The position numbers were made by a program, and so were the translations under genes. Below, piece by piece: positions 9,501-17,130 of a stretch of 64,000 nucleotides of DNA. Within the stretch, counting starts at the first letter, position 1, and each line of letters starts with the position of its first letter. Source of the DNA: Shewanella eurypsychrophilus. GTDB taxonomy: Bacteria > Pseudomonadota > Gammaproteobacteria > Enterobacterales > Shewanellaceae. The stretch spans positions 4,062,102 through 4,126,101 of the forward strand of contig NZ_CP045503.2 in the NCBI RefSeq assembly GCF_007004545.3, in the 5' to 3' direction. The notes beneath the pieces were generated by a model. It ran no database searches. It saw only the letters and a program-made list of their open reading frames with translations, and was not told the DNA's origin.

Positions 9501-11667
9501 CTATCATGGCCGCGCCACTGGCAAAGCCTATAGGCCAAGGCGCAGAGAAGGCAGAAGTGACTGCAGCCATTGCGTTGGCACTGGCTTTTTGCATCGCCAA
9601 ACCCACTTCGATAATGGTAAACACCTGCTCCATCTGGTGCAGGGCTTCACGGCCTTTTGATTGCTCATCGAACATCTGTGAAGCGGCACCCGTGATAGCC
9701 GCAAAGCCGCCCACGGTAGAGGATAAACGCTGGTCGTTGACATCAGTTTCTAACTTGTCGAGACGTTTTAGCTCTTTTTGACGCTCACCCAAATCGTCTA
9801 TTTTCATGATCTGTTTTCGCTGCTCACCCATCTCAGCTTCAAGTTTGATGTAACTGGCTTGGGAGTTTGACAACGCATCGATATTGGCTGCCATCGAGCC
9901 GAACGCCTGAGTGACCACACTGCCGGTATTGTTCCAACTGCTACCCAGCTTTTCGACATCCTTAATCATCGCCTTCATGCTGGTGTCGTCATAAATAAAC
10001 TCATCGATAGGCGATGAATCTGATGAGCGACTATCGCTAGCCGCATCTTCGCGGGCTTTCTTTTCCTCTTCCCGGCGCTGCTTAGCCGCTTCGCGCATGC
10101 TATCTGAAGCGGCGATGGTTACATCTCGTTCCTGGATAACTTTGGCAATACGCGCATCTATCTCGGCAATAGCTTGCTGATTATCGGTTGCCGCTAACGT
10201 TCTGACCTGAGCCAGAATAGCCAGTTTATTTTTATGCTCAGCGTTAGACTCGGCTATCTTGGCTTTCACTTCCCCCTCGGCGGTGGCCATATTGCGCAGG
10301 GACGCAGCGGCATTGTTTATCATTGCCGCTTCAGCATCCATATAAGGCAGATTTGAGACCGTATCGGCCATGCTGGTCAGCGACTCGGCCATCGTCGATA
10401 AAATGCCATCCATCATGGAGGCAAAGCTCAGCTCCACCCATAACCAGGCAGCACCGGCACCGTGGGCCATGTTTTCCCAACCCTCATCGAGAAAGCTGAT
10501 AAATAACATGGCCCCAAGTTTGAGATTCTCCCAGCCTTTCTCGGCCTCACCAATGACGATATGCCAGATAGTGCGCCAGTGGGCAGGGAAATCTTTGATT
10601 ATGTCGACCAAGCCTTCCATGCCTGACCACCAAAAATCAACCAGCTTGCCGAGCGAACCAATCGACTCAGAGGCAAAACTGTCGACCGACTCACGACCAA
10701 TATCGAAATCACCTAGCAGCAGATTAAAAGTGGAATTAAACTGCTCGGCCCAGATAGTGAGTTCATCGAGCGGCTCACCGCTGATCACTAACTCACGAAT
10801 GCTACCAACTAACAAACTGGCAGTATCGAGTGCGCCGCTCATGGCCGCCGTTAATCCTCTGTCACCGACAGCATCGGTTAACTGCAATACTTCCATCTTA
10901 AAGTTGGAGTACCTAGCGCCCAGGCGCTGCATCTGATCTGCCATTGCACCGGCAAACTGGTTTTCACCTAAAGCCAGTAGATATTCCTGAATTGATTTAG
11001 CGTCTTTCTTAATTTCAGTGGTATTGCCCTGAAAGGTCATGCGCACCATATCGCCCTGGCTGCTTGCCTTAATACCAAACTCTTTTAAGCGCTCAAACTC
11101 TCCCACAGACGCATCGGCCACGGCCTCAATCATCTGCATCAAGTCTTTGTTCATCGCTGAGGCGGTATTGCCATAAGACTTCATGGCGCGCTCACTGGGG
11201 TCAAGCCCAAGATGAGTCAGTTTGGCGAATGCCTCGACAGATTGGTTCAAGTCATAGGGAGTTTGTTTAGCAAAACCGATAAGGCGCTCAAGCTCGACAT
11301 TTGCGCCTTCCCAGGAACCGGTGATGGTTTTTAACTGGGCTTCCATGCCCTGCATAGTATCAATAGCGCCGCCCGCTGCGGCAGCGAAAGCAGCTATCGT
11401 CGCGGCGGCAACGGATGCCACTGCAAACCCACCAAAGCTTTTGGCAAACGATCGAACCGAAGTTTTGCTTTTCGCAGAGGCTGTACCGACATCTTTAGTC
11501 TGCTTCTCAAAGCGGCCCATCTTATTACGTGAACGCGATGAGCTGTCGCCGGTATCATCAATTGATTTAGTAAGCTTATCGAGCTCCTTTTTAGAGACGC
11601 GAACGCTGCCAACCAAGCCTTTATTGTCGGCATCTAACACTAATGACAGGGTTAATGGTTGGCTCAC
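6562..11667 (-). CDS. Tail tape measure protein
   Basis: A 1701-residue protein, by far the longest in the phage. It has long alpha-helical and coiled-coil stretches, an alanine-rich hydrophobic segment near residues 75-100 and another near 680-715, typical of tape measure proteins. The N-terminal 'TGSWEGANVELERLIGFAKQ' region and 'LTHLGLDPSERAMKSYGN' match the tape-measure core domain. Near residues 1130-1270 two copies of an about 70-residue unit are tandemly repeated (ELWNLDKWYADS... and DIWELEKWYADT...). Length predicts a tail of very roughly 250 nm at 1.5 angstrom per residue. The start is a GTG with GGAG 7 bases upstream. Confidence 0.9.
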   Translation of the reverse strand: MSQPLTLSLVLDADNKGLVGSVRVSKKELDKLTKSIDDTGDSSSRSRNKMGRFEKQTKDVGTASAKSKTSVRSFAKSFGGFAVASVAAATIAAFAAAAGGAIDTMQGMEAQLKTITGSWEGANVELERLIGFAKQTPYDLNQSVEAFAKLTHLGLDPSERAMKSYGNTASAMNKDLMQMIEAVADASVGEFERLKEFGIKASSQGDMVRMTFQGNTTEIKKDAKSIQEYLLALGENQFAGAMADQMQRLGARYSNFKMEVLQLTDAVGDRGLTAAMSGALDTASLLVGSIRELVISGEPLDELTIWAEQFNSTFNLLLGDFDIGRESVDSFASESIGSLGKLVDFWWSGMEGLVDIIKDFPAHWRTIWHIVIGEAEKGWENLKLGAMLFISFLDEGWENMAHGAGAAWLWVELSFASMMDGILSTMAESLTSMADTVSNLPYMDAEAAMINNAAASLRNMATAEGEVKAKIAESNAEHKNKLAILAQVRTLAATDNQQAIAEIDARIAKVIQERDVTIAASDSMREAAKQRREEEKKAREDAASDSRSSDSSPIDEFIYDDTSMKAMIKDVEKLGSSWNNTGSVVTQAFGSMAANIDALSNSQASYIKLEAEMGEQRKQIMKIDDLGERQKELKRLDKLETDVNDQRLSSTVGGFAAITGAASQMFDEQSKGREALHQMEQVFTIIEVGLAMQKASANAMAAVTSAFSAPWPIGFASGAAMIAIMAGLGVFSGSSGTAPESSADRQSGQGTGTVLGSDDKSESINNAYERIEDLELDQYAELQQMNRELRDLNSNITHLAANLVMQYGAFDGDNYDGFLGEMSNFSTGGFFEDLGESLGGFLGDPLGGLIDSIIGSFSKTKVSLLDSGLSFGTQNLGQMFESGMADLSIYNDIKTKESSWWGLSSSTSYSTKYEDVDAEVATEVARIFESIGGSVMSAVDVLGIDLAHTLESFEIDLPNLSFKDLSGEEIQKELEAVFSQQGDMIAKWVAPSMSEYQRVGEGLYDTLIRVAQEQAVFNAALEQSGLGLSRFGDVSSETQIAISQSIIGLMGGIETFKEATSTYFSEFFTEAEQFDYLQSQLTSQFEQLGYQLPENAEQMRSLVESLDLTTESGQEAYAALMRLVPGLAEYIDQLEQQQAAIDSFNNSIQSQLDTTGMEDQELELWNLDKWYADSLAQAEELGIDISALEELYGLKRTEILEKYLLAEADLLAQQQTVRDNFNQSISDQLTKMELSGQDLDIWELEKWYADTKATAEENGADMAMLEALYGKKRQDIAAQYIDAATADAERQLSALSSEFERAVDGLNNGFEQLSSSIDALTGDIANSVLSLKQTLPGFDNVAWYSGQVDSLSSQLGQGTAEEQLSTADSLKQAILDKYNAELANIQSLAGAADEANSAAQQHYQEQLSAIKSLNDAVKRLGDAADKMLIGDLSPLTAQEQLAEAKTQYTQLLAQAKAGDVDAIGQLESAGQSYLKLAQQYNPASYDGVFDSVYDAYKQVSGMTRAEPGAPAPHPDTYLAMEREEELTLATIAELEALGVLSEKLKDVASNELETATELLQQTFTDESQAIREALGLETVNITDKLDEQIQVLYQVQSGIVSAIASIEIPAPQPVVIEVPIAPPVMGEYPWHKQIVIDDPKPPMPEPTSSTKSQGNADIATAIEASDKRNVEALELVSRELNKLNRNIRDDRNGFTEKRRVQ

Positions 11668-11696
11668 GTTTTACTCCAGGTAAAGTTAACAGTTGA

Positions 11697-12080
11697 TTAA
11701 GGCTTAGTTTTTTGAAGGCTCTCATGCTCACGAATGGCTTTGAGCACCACTCGCTCGACCAGCACCAGTTCGTCAAATACCTCATCCTTTGTGCCATCAT
11801 CTAAGCTGCGAAACTCAGCGCTGCGGCTCATGGCCAGCTCAAGGCTCTGCCAATTAAGCCCCGTTCTCACACCAGCCATCCCCGCAAAGTGCCACTGAGT
11901 TTGGCAGGAGAAAAACAAATTCATGGTGAGATGGTTCTCTGGCCAAATCACTACATCCTCATCATCAGGCAATTGATTGGCTAGCTGCGCCAACACCTCA
12001 GGTGGTGCATTCCATTGATTGGCTTGCTCATTTAAACGGTCTTGCTCTGCATCAATATCAGCGGCGTAGAGCTGACGCAC
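11697..12080 (-). CDS. DUF1799-type tail chaperone extension (GT part, read by -1 frameshift)
   Basis: This frame continues upstream of its first GTG to the chaperone's slippery site: reading -1 at GGGAAAC joins it to the gene at 12101-12445 and adds GKLIEAAKEWV before the listed start. The protein matches DUF1799-like phage proteins (…ENHLTMNLFFSCQTQWHFAG… then a helical C-terminus). In lambda and relatives the equivalent G-GT fusion is a chaperone that loads tail tube subunits on the tape measure. The separate GTG start has no good ribosome site, so it is probably made mainly as the fusion of about 249 residues. Confidence 0.75.
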   Translation of the reverse strand: MRQLYAADIDAEQDRLNEQANQWNAPPEVLAQLANQLPDDEDVVIWPENHLTMNLFFSCQTQWHFAGMAGVRTGLNWQSLELAMSRSAEFRSLDDGTKDEVFDELVLVERVVLKAIREHESLQKTKP

Positions 12081-12100
12081 CCACTCTTTAGCCGCCTCGA

Positions 12101-12445
12101 TTAGTTTCCCTTCTTACCACCTGGTATGGCTAAGTAGCTCTTCAGTAATGCAGTGCGTATCCAAGGAATATCGATGAGCTGTGCTTTAAGCTCAGTGGAA
12201 AACTCCTCATCTTCACTGCTATCCACCTCGGCGCGGATGCCTTTGGCATCAAGCCATACCCGAGTAAGAGCTGCCTCCACACTTTCATCTTGCAGCTCTT
12301 TAAACTCATTAGTGCCCATCATTTGAAATTGGGCTTTGAAGGTCATTTCATCGAAAGATTTATCACTGCCATCTTTGGGCATCTGGACCTTGATGGTGCG
12401 CCATACCTTGATATCTGCTGCCGCTTTTGCGAGTACTAATGCCAC
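12101..12445 (-). CDS. Tail assembly chaperone (G part)
   Basis: A 114-residue acidic helical protein lying between the tube protein and the tape measure gene, where phages encode the tail assembly chaperone. The start is GTG. The last sense codons form G-GGA-AAC directly before the TAA stop, a classic -1 slippery heptamer in the correct phase. So most ribosomes should stop here, and a minority should make the G-GT fusion. It is soluble, with no membrane segments. Confidence 0.75.
   Translation of the reverse strand: MALVLAKAAADIKVWRTIKVQMPKDGSDKSFDEMTFKAQFQMMGTNEFKELQDESVEAALTRVWLDAKGIRAEVDSSEDEEFSTELKAQLIDIPWIRTALLKSYLAIPGGKKGN
12104..12110 (-). promoter_or_regulatory. Programmed -1 ribosomal frameshift site (GGGAAAC)
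   Basis: On the minus strand the chaperone frame reads AAG GGA AAC TAA. The heptamer G GGA AAC fits the X-XXY-YYZ rule in phase, and the stop codon follows directly. In the -1 frame the reading stays open into the DUF1799 gene. Lambda uses the closely similar GGGAAAG at the same place in its tail operon. Confidence 0.8.
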
Positions 12446-12502
12446 TTTCTGTCTCTCTTTTGGTTAGGGGAACGCTGAAATTAATGAGTGTTTAAATACC
12501 CG

Positions 12503-13456
12503 TTAACGATGCTGCCAGTTCAAATCTAAATTTGCGGCGGTTGGGGTAATGTCTGCATCGACCTGCAGCCAACTCTTGCCATCGCTAAAGCTGCGGGTGA
12601 CGTTTTTCACCGACAATGCCGGAATATTCAAATCGAAGATGGAGCCTGTATTAGTCACATCGGTACCCAGTTGGTAAGCGAGTACGCCAGGCGTGCCATT
12701 CTGCTTCAAGTCATAGAAACTGATCACACTGATATCGGGCTCGCGAAACTTAAGGCTGACTGAGCCTGCGCGGCTACCGGCAAACTCAATCTCCTCCATG
12801 TTGGTCACATCGAGATGATTAACAGCCATACCAGGAGTAACCGTCAGCTCACTCATCTGCAGTGGCTGGCCGAAGAAATTAAACACCGCAATGGTGCGAC
12901 TGGTGGCAGCGGTTGGCATGGTAAAGGCACTAAAATCGGCAGCAGGCAATGCGCCAACGGCTGATGGCGCTACATACAAGCCCTTTAGAGTGAAGCTCAA
13001 CTTAGGAATGCCACCGGTACCGAGTGTCATGGTGAAACTGCCACGGGCACCAAGCATCTTATGCAACGCGCCATCACAGTAGTAATAAATAGTGCCGTCT
13101 TTATAACCGCTATCAATCAAGGCATAGTCGACACTTGTATCAGCTGTGATGGTCTCTGACACACCACAAAGGTGATACAGAGGTGAATAAGCCGGCGCTG
13201 TCACCTTATCGCCAGAGCCTGCTAATTCGACATCGAAGCTCAACTCAACATACGCCGTCACCTGTATTTCACCCGGTGCGCCCATAAAACCTTTGACCAC
13301 ATCGCGGCTGATACGATTACCTTCAAGCGGTTTATGGCTGATGTTCGACACCACCATGGCGTTCGTGGCCGTAGCCGCCGGACTATCGTCATCACCGTAT
13401 TGTCCGGTGCTGCGCAGCTTGACGAAAATCAGCTGTTTCTCTTCGTTATAACTCAT
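12503..13456 (-). CDS. Major tail tube protein (siphovirus type)
   Basis: A 317-residue beta-rich protein between the tail terminator/gp38-like genes and the chaperone pair. Segments such as 'GNRISRDVVKGFMGAPGEIQVTAYVELSFDVELAGSG' and the C-terminal Ig-like part fit phage tail tube proteins of B3/D3112-type and related siphoviruses. No sheath gene lies next to it, so the tail should be long and non-contractile, unlike Mu. Confidence 0.7.
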   Translation of the reverse strand: MSYNEEKQLIFVKLRSTGQYGDDDSPAATATNAMVVSNISHKPLEGNRISRDVVKGFMGAPGEIQVTAYVELSFDVELAGSGDKVTAPAYSPLYHLCGVSETITADTSVDYALIDSGYKDGTIYYYCDGALHKMLGARGSFTMTLGTGGIPKLSFTLKGLYVAPSAVGALPAADFSAFTMPTAATSRTIAVFNFFGQPLQMSELTVTPGMAVNHLDVTNMEEIEFAGSRAGSVSLKFREPDISVISFYDLKQNGTPGVLAYQLGTDVTNTGSIFDLNIPALSVKNVTRSFSDGKSWLQVDADITPTAANLDLNWQHR

Positions 13457-13626
13457 GATTTAGTTGCTCCCTTGGCGTTATCTGAAGCGCCTTTCTTCAA
13501 AGACATATGCTCAGATTCAGACTTTAAATTATTACCGTCGGCGTCTCGATAAAACCGCCCACCAGTGCCAGGCACAGCTGCGGGCAAGCGCTTTTTTGCT
13601 TTAGGTTCAGATGTTGATTTAGTCAT
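13453..13626 (-). CDS. Small phage protein, gp38/DUF2635-like
   Basis: The likely start is the ATG at 13626, preceded by AGGAGG six to seven bases away, giving 57 residues (a longer frame reaches 13659). It is basic and has the short 'AVPGTGGRFYRDADGNNLKSE' core that recalls the small DUF2635-type proteins next to tail tube or sheath genes in Mu-like phages. The last 4 bp overlap the tube gene. Function is unknown. Confidence 0.55.
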   Translation of the reverse strand: MTKSTSEPKAKKRLPAAVPGTGGRFYRDADGNNLKSESEHMSLKKGASDNAKGATKS

Positions 13627-13655
13627 TGTTGGCCTCCTAATTCCTGCATTTATGT

Positions 13656-14093
13656 TCACTGCAGCGCTTGCGCGTGAGTGGTAAGGGTAAATTTATCGAG
13701 CCACCAGATCCCGGCATCGGTCATGGCCACAATGTCACCAGGCCCTAACGCGATAGGTGTATATCCGCTTGCTGGTGACCAACCAAACAGACTGTTCCTA
13801 AGTGAGTTCCGTAGTGATTCCAGCAGTGCGTTGCCTTTCTTACCTGTAGGGTCATTGACGCTCTGCAGCCCAATCACCACACCAAAGGTGATATCAAGAG
13901 ATTGCAGCGCAGGGCCACAGGTACGCTCGTTGCGTCCGGGGCGCTCAGATATAGGCACCACATAAGCCACAGGGGTACGTTTCAATGACTTTTTGAGCAC
14001 CGCCGATAATGCCAGGGCAGATTGAACGTCCACAAACAGCGGCTTACCGTCTAATTTAGCCTGCTCGATACGCTGCTCAATCAGAGTTAACAT
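13656..14093 (-). CDS. Tail terminator-like protein (gp37 family)
   Basis: A 145-residue protein placed after gp36 and before the tube protein, where Mu-like phages encode the gp37/tail terminator. It starts with an amphipathic helix (LIEQRIEQAKLDG), followed by alternating strands and a C-terminal 'WWLDKFTLTTHA' strand, consistent with the ferredoxin-like fold of such proteins. It would cap the tail tube and join it to the head. Confidence 0.6.
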   Translation of the reverse strand: MLTLIEQRIEQAKLDGKPLFVDVQSALALSAVLKKSLKRTPVAYVVPISERPGRNERTCGPALQSLDITFGVVIGLQSVNDPTGKKGNALLESLRNSLRNSLFGWSPASGYTPIALGPGDIVAMTDAGIWWLDKFTLTTHAQALQ

Positions 14094-14115
14094 CCGGAGC
14101 CCTCAGCGTTTACAT

Positions 14116-14565
14116 TCATAAGAAGCCCTTCGAATGGCGGCGATTAAACACAGCGCCGTCACTCTCAATGATGGGCAAGTCATTACTGACAGGGCTTTCA
14201 CCTTGAGTGGTAATGCCTAAGGTGATTTTTCCTGCTGCCACTTTTTCCAGAAACCGCACCGCATCATCAAACCGCTTGCTGACCTGCTCACTGGCTCCGT
14301 TGTCATACAGACCATAGCGGGCGATATCGCAGCAGAGGCGTTCGAGCATTGCAGGCGGTTTTGCTAACGGCAGGGTGTAACGTCCGGCCAGATAACCATT
14401 AATCAGCGCAGTAGCATCATTCAGCGCCACATCGAGCACGCTAGCCACAATGGAACCCGCTGCGCCATCACGGTCGGTGAGCGAGATAAGCTCATCTTCA
14501 CCGAAACGTGAAATCATCTGTGCGCTCGTGGCGTAAACGCTTCCTGTAGACGAAGAGCCCGGCAT
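14116..14565 (-). CDS. DUF1320 / gp36-like head-tail connector protein
   Basis: A 149-residue protein of the Mu gp36 (DUF1320) family: 'YATSAQMISRFGEDELISLTDRDG' at the N-terminus, then 'ALNDATALINGYLAGRYTLPLAKPPAMLERLCCDIARYGLYD'. These are the family's characteristic helices. Its start base is the last stop base of the gene before it (14565). It probably forms part of the head-tail connector. Confidence 0.8.
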   Translation of the reverse strand: MPGSSSTGSVYATSAQMISRFGEDELISLTDRDGAAGSIVASVLDVALNDATALINGYLAGRYTLPLAKPPAMLERLCCDIARYGLYDNGASEQVSKRFDDAVRFLEKVAAGKITLGITTQGESPVSNDLPIIESDGAVFNRRHSKGFL

Positions 14566-15101
14566 TACTCAGCATCCTGGTCAGCGGCTTGCTCAGATTT
14601 AAAACTTGCCCAAAGTGCATTACGCTCGCTGGCAGAAACGGGCTCATCCATCAATTTACTCAGCACATCGCACTGAGGTTTACCGTCACCCGTGAAGTGG
14701 TCTTTGTTGCCTGGCTCAAGCTCAATAATCGCTTCAGCGAAACTCAACGCTTTAATGGCCTGTTTGTGGGGATCGCTTTCAGGGCCAACGGTTACACCCA
14801 GGCCATCACCGACCAAGGCCCCTTCATCCAGCAGTGTTTTACTCGCTTGCGAGTCCACACTTTTAAACGTGCTAGCATCGAGTGAGGTAGGTACCAGTGG
14901 CGCGTCTGCTTCCACAAATTGGAGCTTAAGCCTTGAATCGTCGCCAAGCTGCGCAAGCTGGGACTCACTAAAGTCATCGGCTTTGAACTTGTTTTCGCCT
15001 TTACAGAAACCAACACCGGCACGGCGGTAGCCGTGATGTGCAAGACAGGTGATGACAACAAGGCGCAACTTGTTAGTGCCAGTAGTATTTGAATTCGGCA
15101 T
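14565..15101 (-). CDS. FluMu/HI1506-like phage protein (gp35 position)
   Basis: A 178-residue acidic protein immediately after the major head gene. The N-terminal 'RLVVITCLAHHGYRRAGVGFCKGENKF' matches the Mu-like FluMu N-terminal domain (HI1506 family), thought to be a head-associated protein. GGAG lies 10 bases before the ATG. Exact role unknown. Confidence 0.7.
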   Translation of the reverse strand: MPNSNTTGTNKLRLVVITCLAHHGYRRAGVGFCKGENKFKADDFSESQLAQLGDDSRLKLQFVEADAPLVPTSLDASTFKSVDSQASKTLLDEGALVGDGLGVTVGPESDPHKQAIKALSFAEAIIELEPGNKDHFTGDGKPQCDVLSKLMDEPVSASERNALWASFKSEQAADQDAE

Positions 15102-15198
15102 TTCATGCGTTCTCCAGTTAAAGATGGTTCGAGGCGCAATGCCCTAATGACTAGAGCATCGCAATTGAAACCAGATCAATGAATCAGTCGCGAGTTAT

Positions 15199-16092
15199 CT
15201 ATGCGAGCCAAGGCACCACAAGAATGTCGACGGCGTTATACAAGGTATTGCTACCGCCACCTTCTAACTCACGGGCTTTAATCAACGCTTCAGCAGCAGA
15301 CTCATGGTTTGGGCCAACGACCAGCAGTTTAGGCATCACGTTCAATGGGCGACCTTCATCAGACTTGAGGCTCTTCATCGCAGTACGCGCAGCTTTAAAG
15401 TTGGCTTCATTCAAAGTTGCTTTAGAACCGAACGCTAGCTGCCACAAACCAAAACCAGCATTAGCGCGGGCATCAACGCCATAGCGATATTCATCACGCA
15501 TAAACACGCTTTCATCGTCATCCTTGGTCATCGCTTTAATGGCATAATCACGGCGACGCTGGAAGATGATCGGTTTGATGGGACGGTTAACATCAAGCAG
15601 GAACCAGGCATCACCGCCACCGGCTTGCATATTGCTGACTGACTTAATACCGTTATCTTCATTTCCCACAGGGTGGTCAGTATCGAAGAAGTTCTGGCCG
15701 TCATAACACAGGCTGTGAAAACCTGCAGCAAGCAAGGTATACACCAGCTCATCAGGGTGAGTCGAAGCCGCGTAGCCCATCTCTTCAAACAGTGGCGTAA
15801 ATACCCCATAGGTATCGTCATCGATGTCATCGCGAGGAATGGCCACACTCGATTCAAACTTTTTGTTTTTCACGCTGTAGTCATGCAACGCCAAGCTTTT
15901 AAGCTGACGGTCGCCTAACCACTCTCGCATACGCGGAAACTGGCCCAGCCAAGCATAAGTGGTGGTACTCGTCGTCGACGGCACTAAGGTGGCAACTTTA
16001 TTCCAGGTTGGGTTTGTATCTTTTAATCCCTTATTAAAGGCGGTTTTAATCGCTGTAAACAAGGATGACAAATTGGCTTTATTGATGATCAT
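15199..16092 (-). CDS. Major capsid protein (Mu gpT family)
   Basis: A 297-residue protein of the Mu major head subunit family. It begins IINKANLSSLFTAIKTAFNKG and has the conserved 'YAWLGQFPRMREWLGDR', 'FESSVAIPRDDIDDDTYG' and 'FFDTDHPVG' blocks. It follows the protease/scaffold and decoration genes in the usual Mu order. About 100 non-coding bases separate it from the next gene, common after a highly expressed capsid gene. Confidence 0.92.
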   Translation of the reverse strand: MIINKANLSSLFTAIKTAFNKGLKDTNPTWNKVATLVPSTTSTTTYAWLGQFPRMREWLGDRQLKSLALHDYSVKNKKFESSVAIPRDDIDDDTYGVFTPLFEEMGYAASTHPDELVYTLLAAGFHSLCYDGQNFFDTDHPVGNEDNGIKSVSNMQAGGGDAWFLLDVNRPIKPIIFQRRRDYAIKAMTKDDDESVFMRDEYRYGVDARANAGFGLWQLAFGSKATLNEANFKAARTAMKSLKSDEGRPLNVMPKLLVVGPNHESAAEALIKARELEGGGSNTLYNAVDILVVPWLA

Positions 16093-16146
16093 GGTTTTCG
16101 CTCCTAACGAATAAGTGGGCTAATGGCTTACGGGCAAAAAATGTGA

Positions 16147-16545
16147 TTAAGCAATATCGACCCAGACACCGATGGCATCGACATCAACGATATTTCCGAG
16201 AACGCTCCGGGTACCTGAGCCATCTGTTTTAGCCACGGTTTCATCATCAACCACATAAGCGGCGTTACCGATATCAGCGCGAGTGATAGAGGCATCATTG
16301 ATAAAACGATGACAGCCATTGACGCTGGGTACAGACTCTGCACCTGCAATACCGCCGCTGTTATCAACCTGTGCCTGGGCAACACCACGGGCTTTTAATC
16401 CTGTGGCCGTTTGTCCAGGAACGGCGTTACCGGCAGCGTCGAGCATCACAATGGCACCGGCATAAATCTGTACCGCAGCAGCCATAGGGTCATGGCGGTC
16501 ACGATTGGCCCGTGTTGGGGTTGGACGGTCTTTAGTTAAAGCCAT
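16147..16545 (-). CDS. Capsid decoration/cement-like protein
   Basis: A 132-residue beta-rich protein between the protease-scaffold and major capsid genes. 'QIYAGAIVMLDAAGNAVPGQTATGLKARGVAQ' and the C-terminal 'VVDDETVAKTDGSGTRSVLGNIVDVDAIGVWVDIA' resemble DUF2190-like capsid decoration proteins, which bind the outside of the head. Probable but not certain. Confidence 0.65.
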   Translation of the reverse strand: MALTKDRPTPTRANRDRHDPMAAAVQIYAGAIVMLDAAGNAVPGQTATGLKARGVAQAQVDNSGGIAGAESVPSVNGCHRFINDASITRADIGNAAYVVDDETVAKTDGSGTRSVLGNIVDVDAIGVWVDIA

Positions 16546-16557
16546 GACAGCTCTCCT

Positions 16558-17130
16558 TTAATCTTGAGTCGTAGAAAGTGAGGCCTTGAACTCATCAACT
16601 GTGAGGCCCATGTTTTTACATACCGCTAACTGCTCGGTGCTTAGTTGCTCACCATTTTCACCCGGTTTTTTCTTACCCTGGGTCTGTGTGTTTTTTAGTG
16701 CCGCAATGGCCGGACGAGCTTCGAGCATGGCTTTAAGTGCAGCGACGCCTTGCTGCTTACCAAAGCTGGTGAGATAGTCGGTTTCAGCTTCAAGCACCTT
16801 ATCGGCGTTATCTTTAAGTAGCTGCTCCACCGAATCTTTATCACTGCCAGCCTTCAGTGCGGCCATTGCCGTCACCTGCGCGTCATAGGTGGCTTTAGGC
16901 ACATACTTGCTCAAGTCCACTTCACCGCTTGCGTTTTTAAGTGCCGCAACCGAGGCTTGAGCGGTATTAAGTTCAGTCTCCAACGTGCCTGACTTATCAG
17001 CCTTAGTTTTAAGCGCTGCGATGGCAGTTTTGGCTGTGTCAGTGGCGGTTTTCAGCGCAGCGGTATCACTTAAATCACCAGGCTCATCGATGCCAAGTAA
17101 ACCAAGTAGCAGTTTGAGTGCTTCAGTCAT
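16558..17130 (-). CDS. Nested scaffold protein (Mu gpZ-like), internal start in the protease gene
   Basis: In-frame ATG at 17130 with AAAAGGA nine bases upstream opens a 190-residue product identical to the C-terminal half of the protease gene. Mu makes its scaffold gpZ from an internal start in gene I in the same way. The product is helical and rich in Ala, Lys and Thr, and would line the procapsid interior until degraded. It is inferred from the ribosome site and the Mu precedent. Confidence 0.6.
   Translation of the reverse strand: MTEALKLLLGLLGIDEPGDLSDTAALKTATDTAKTAIAALKTKADKSGTLETELNTAQASVAALKNASGEVDLSKYVPKATYDAQVTAMAALKAGSDKDSVEQLLKDNADKVLEAETDYLTSFGKQQGVAALKAMLEARPAIAALKNTQTQGKKKPGENGEQLSTEQLAVCKNMGLTVDEFKASLSTTQD

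Noticed and set aside
10370..10936. 188-codon plus-strand frame inside the tape measure gene
   Set aside because: Antisense shadow of an open, well-supported minus-strand gene; composition fits a shadow.
14792..15139. 115-codon minus-strand frame overlapping the FluMu-like gene
   Set aside because: Same strand, different frame; the FluMu-domain frame is the supported one.
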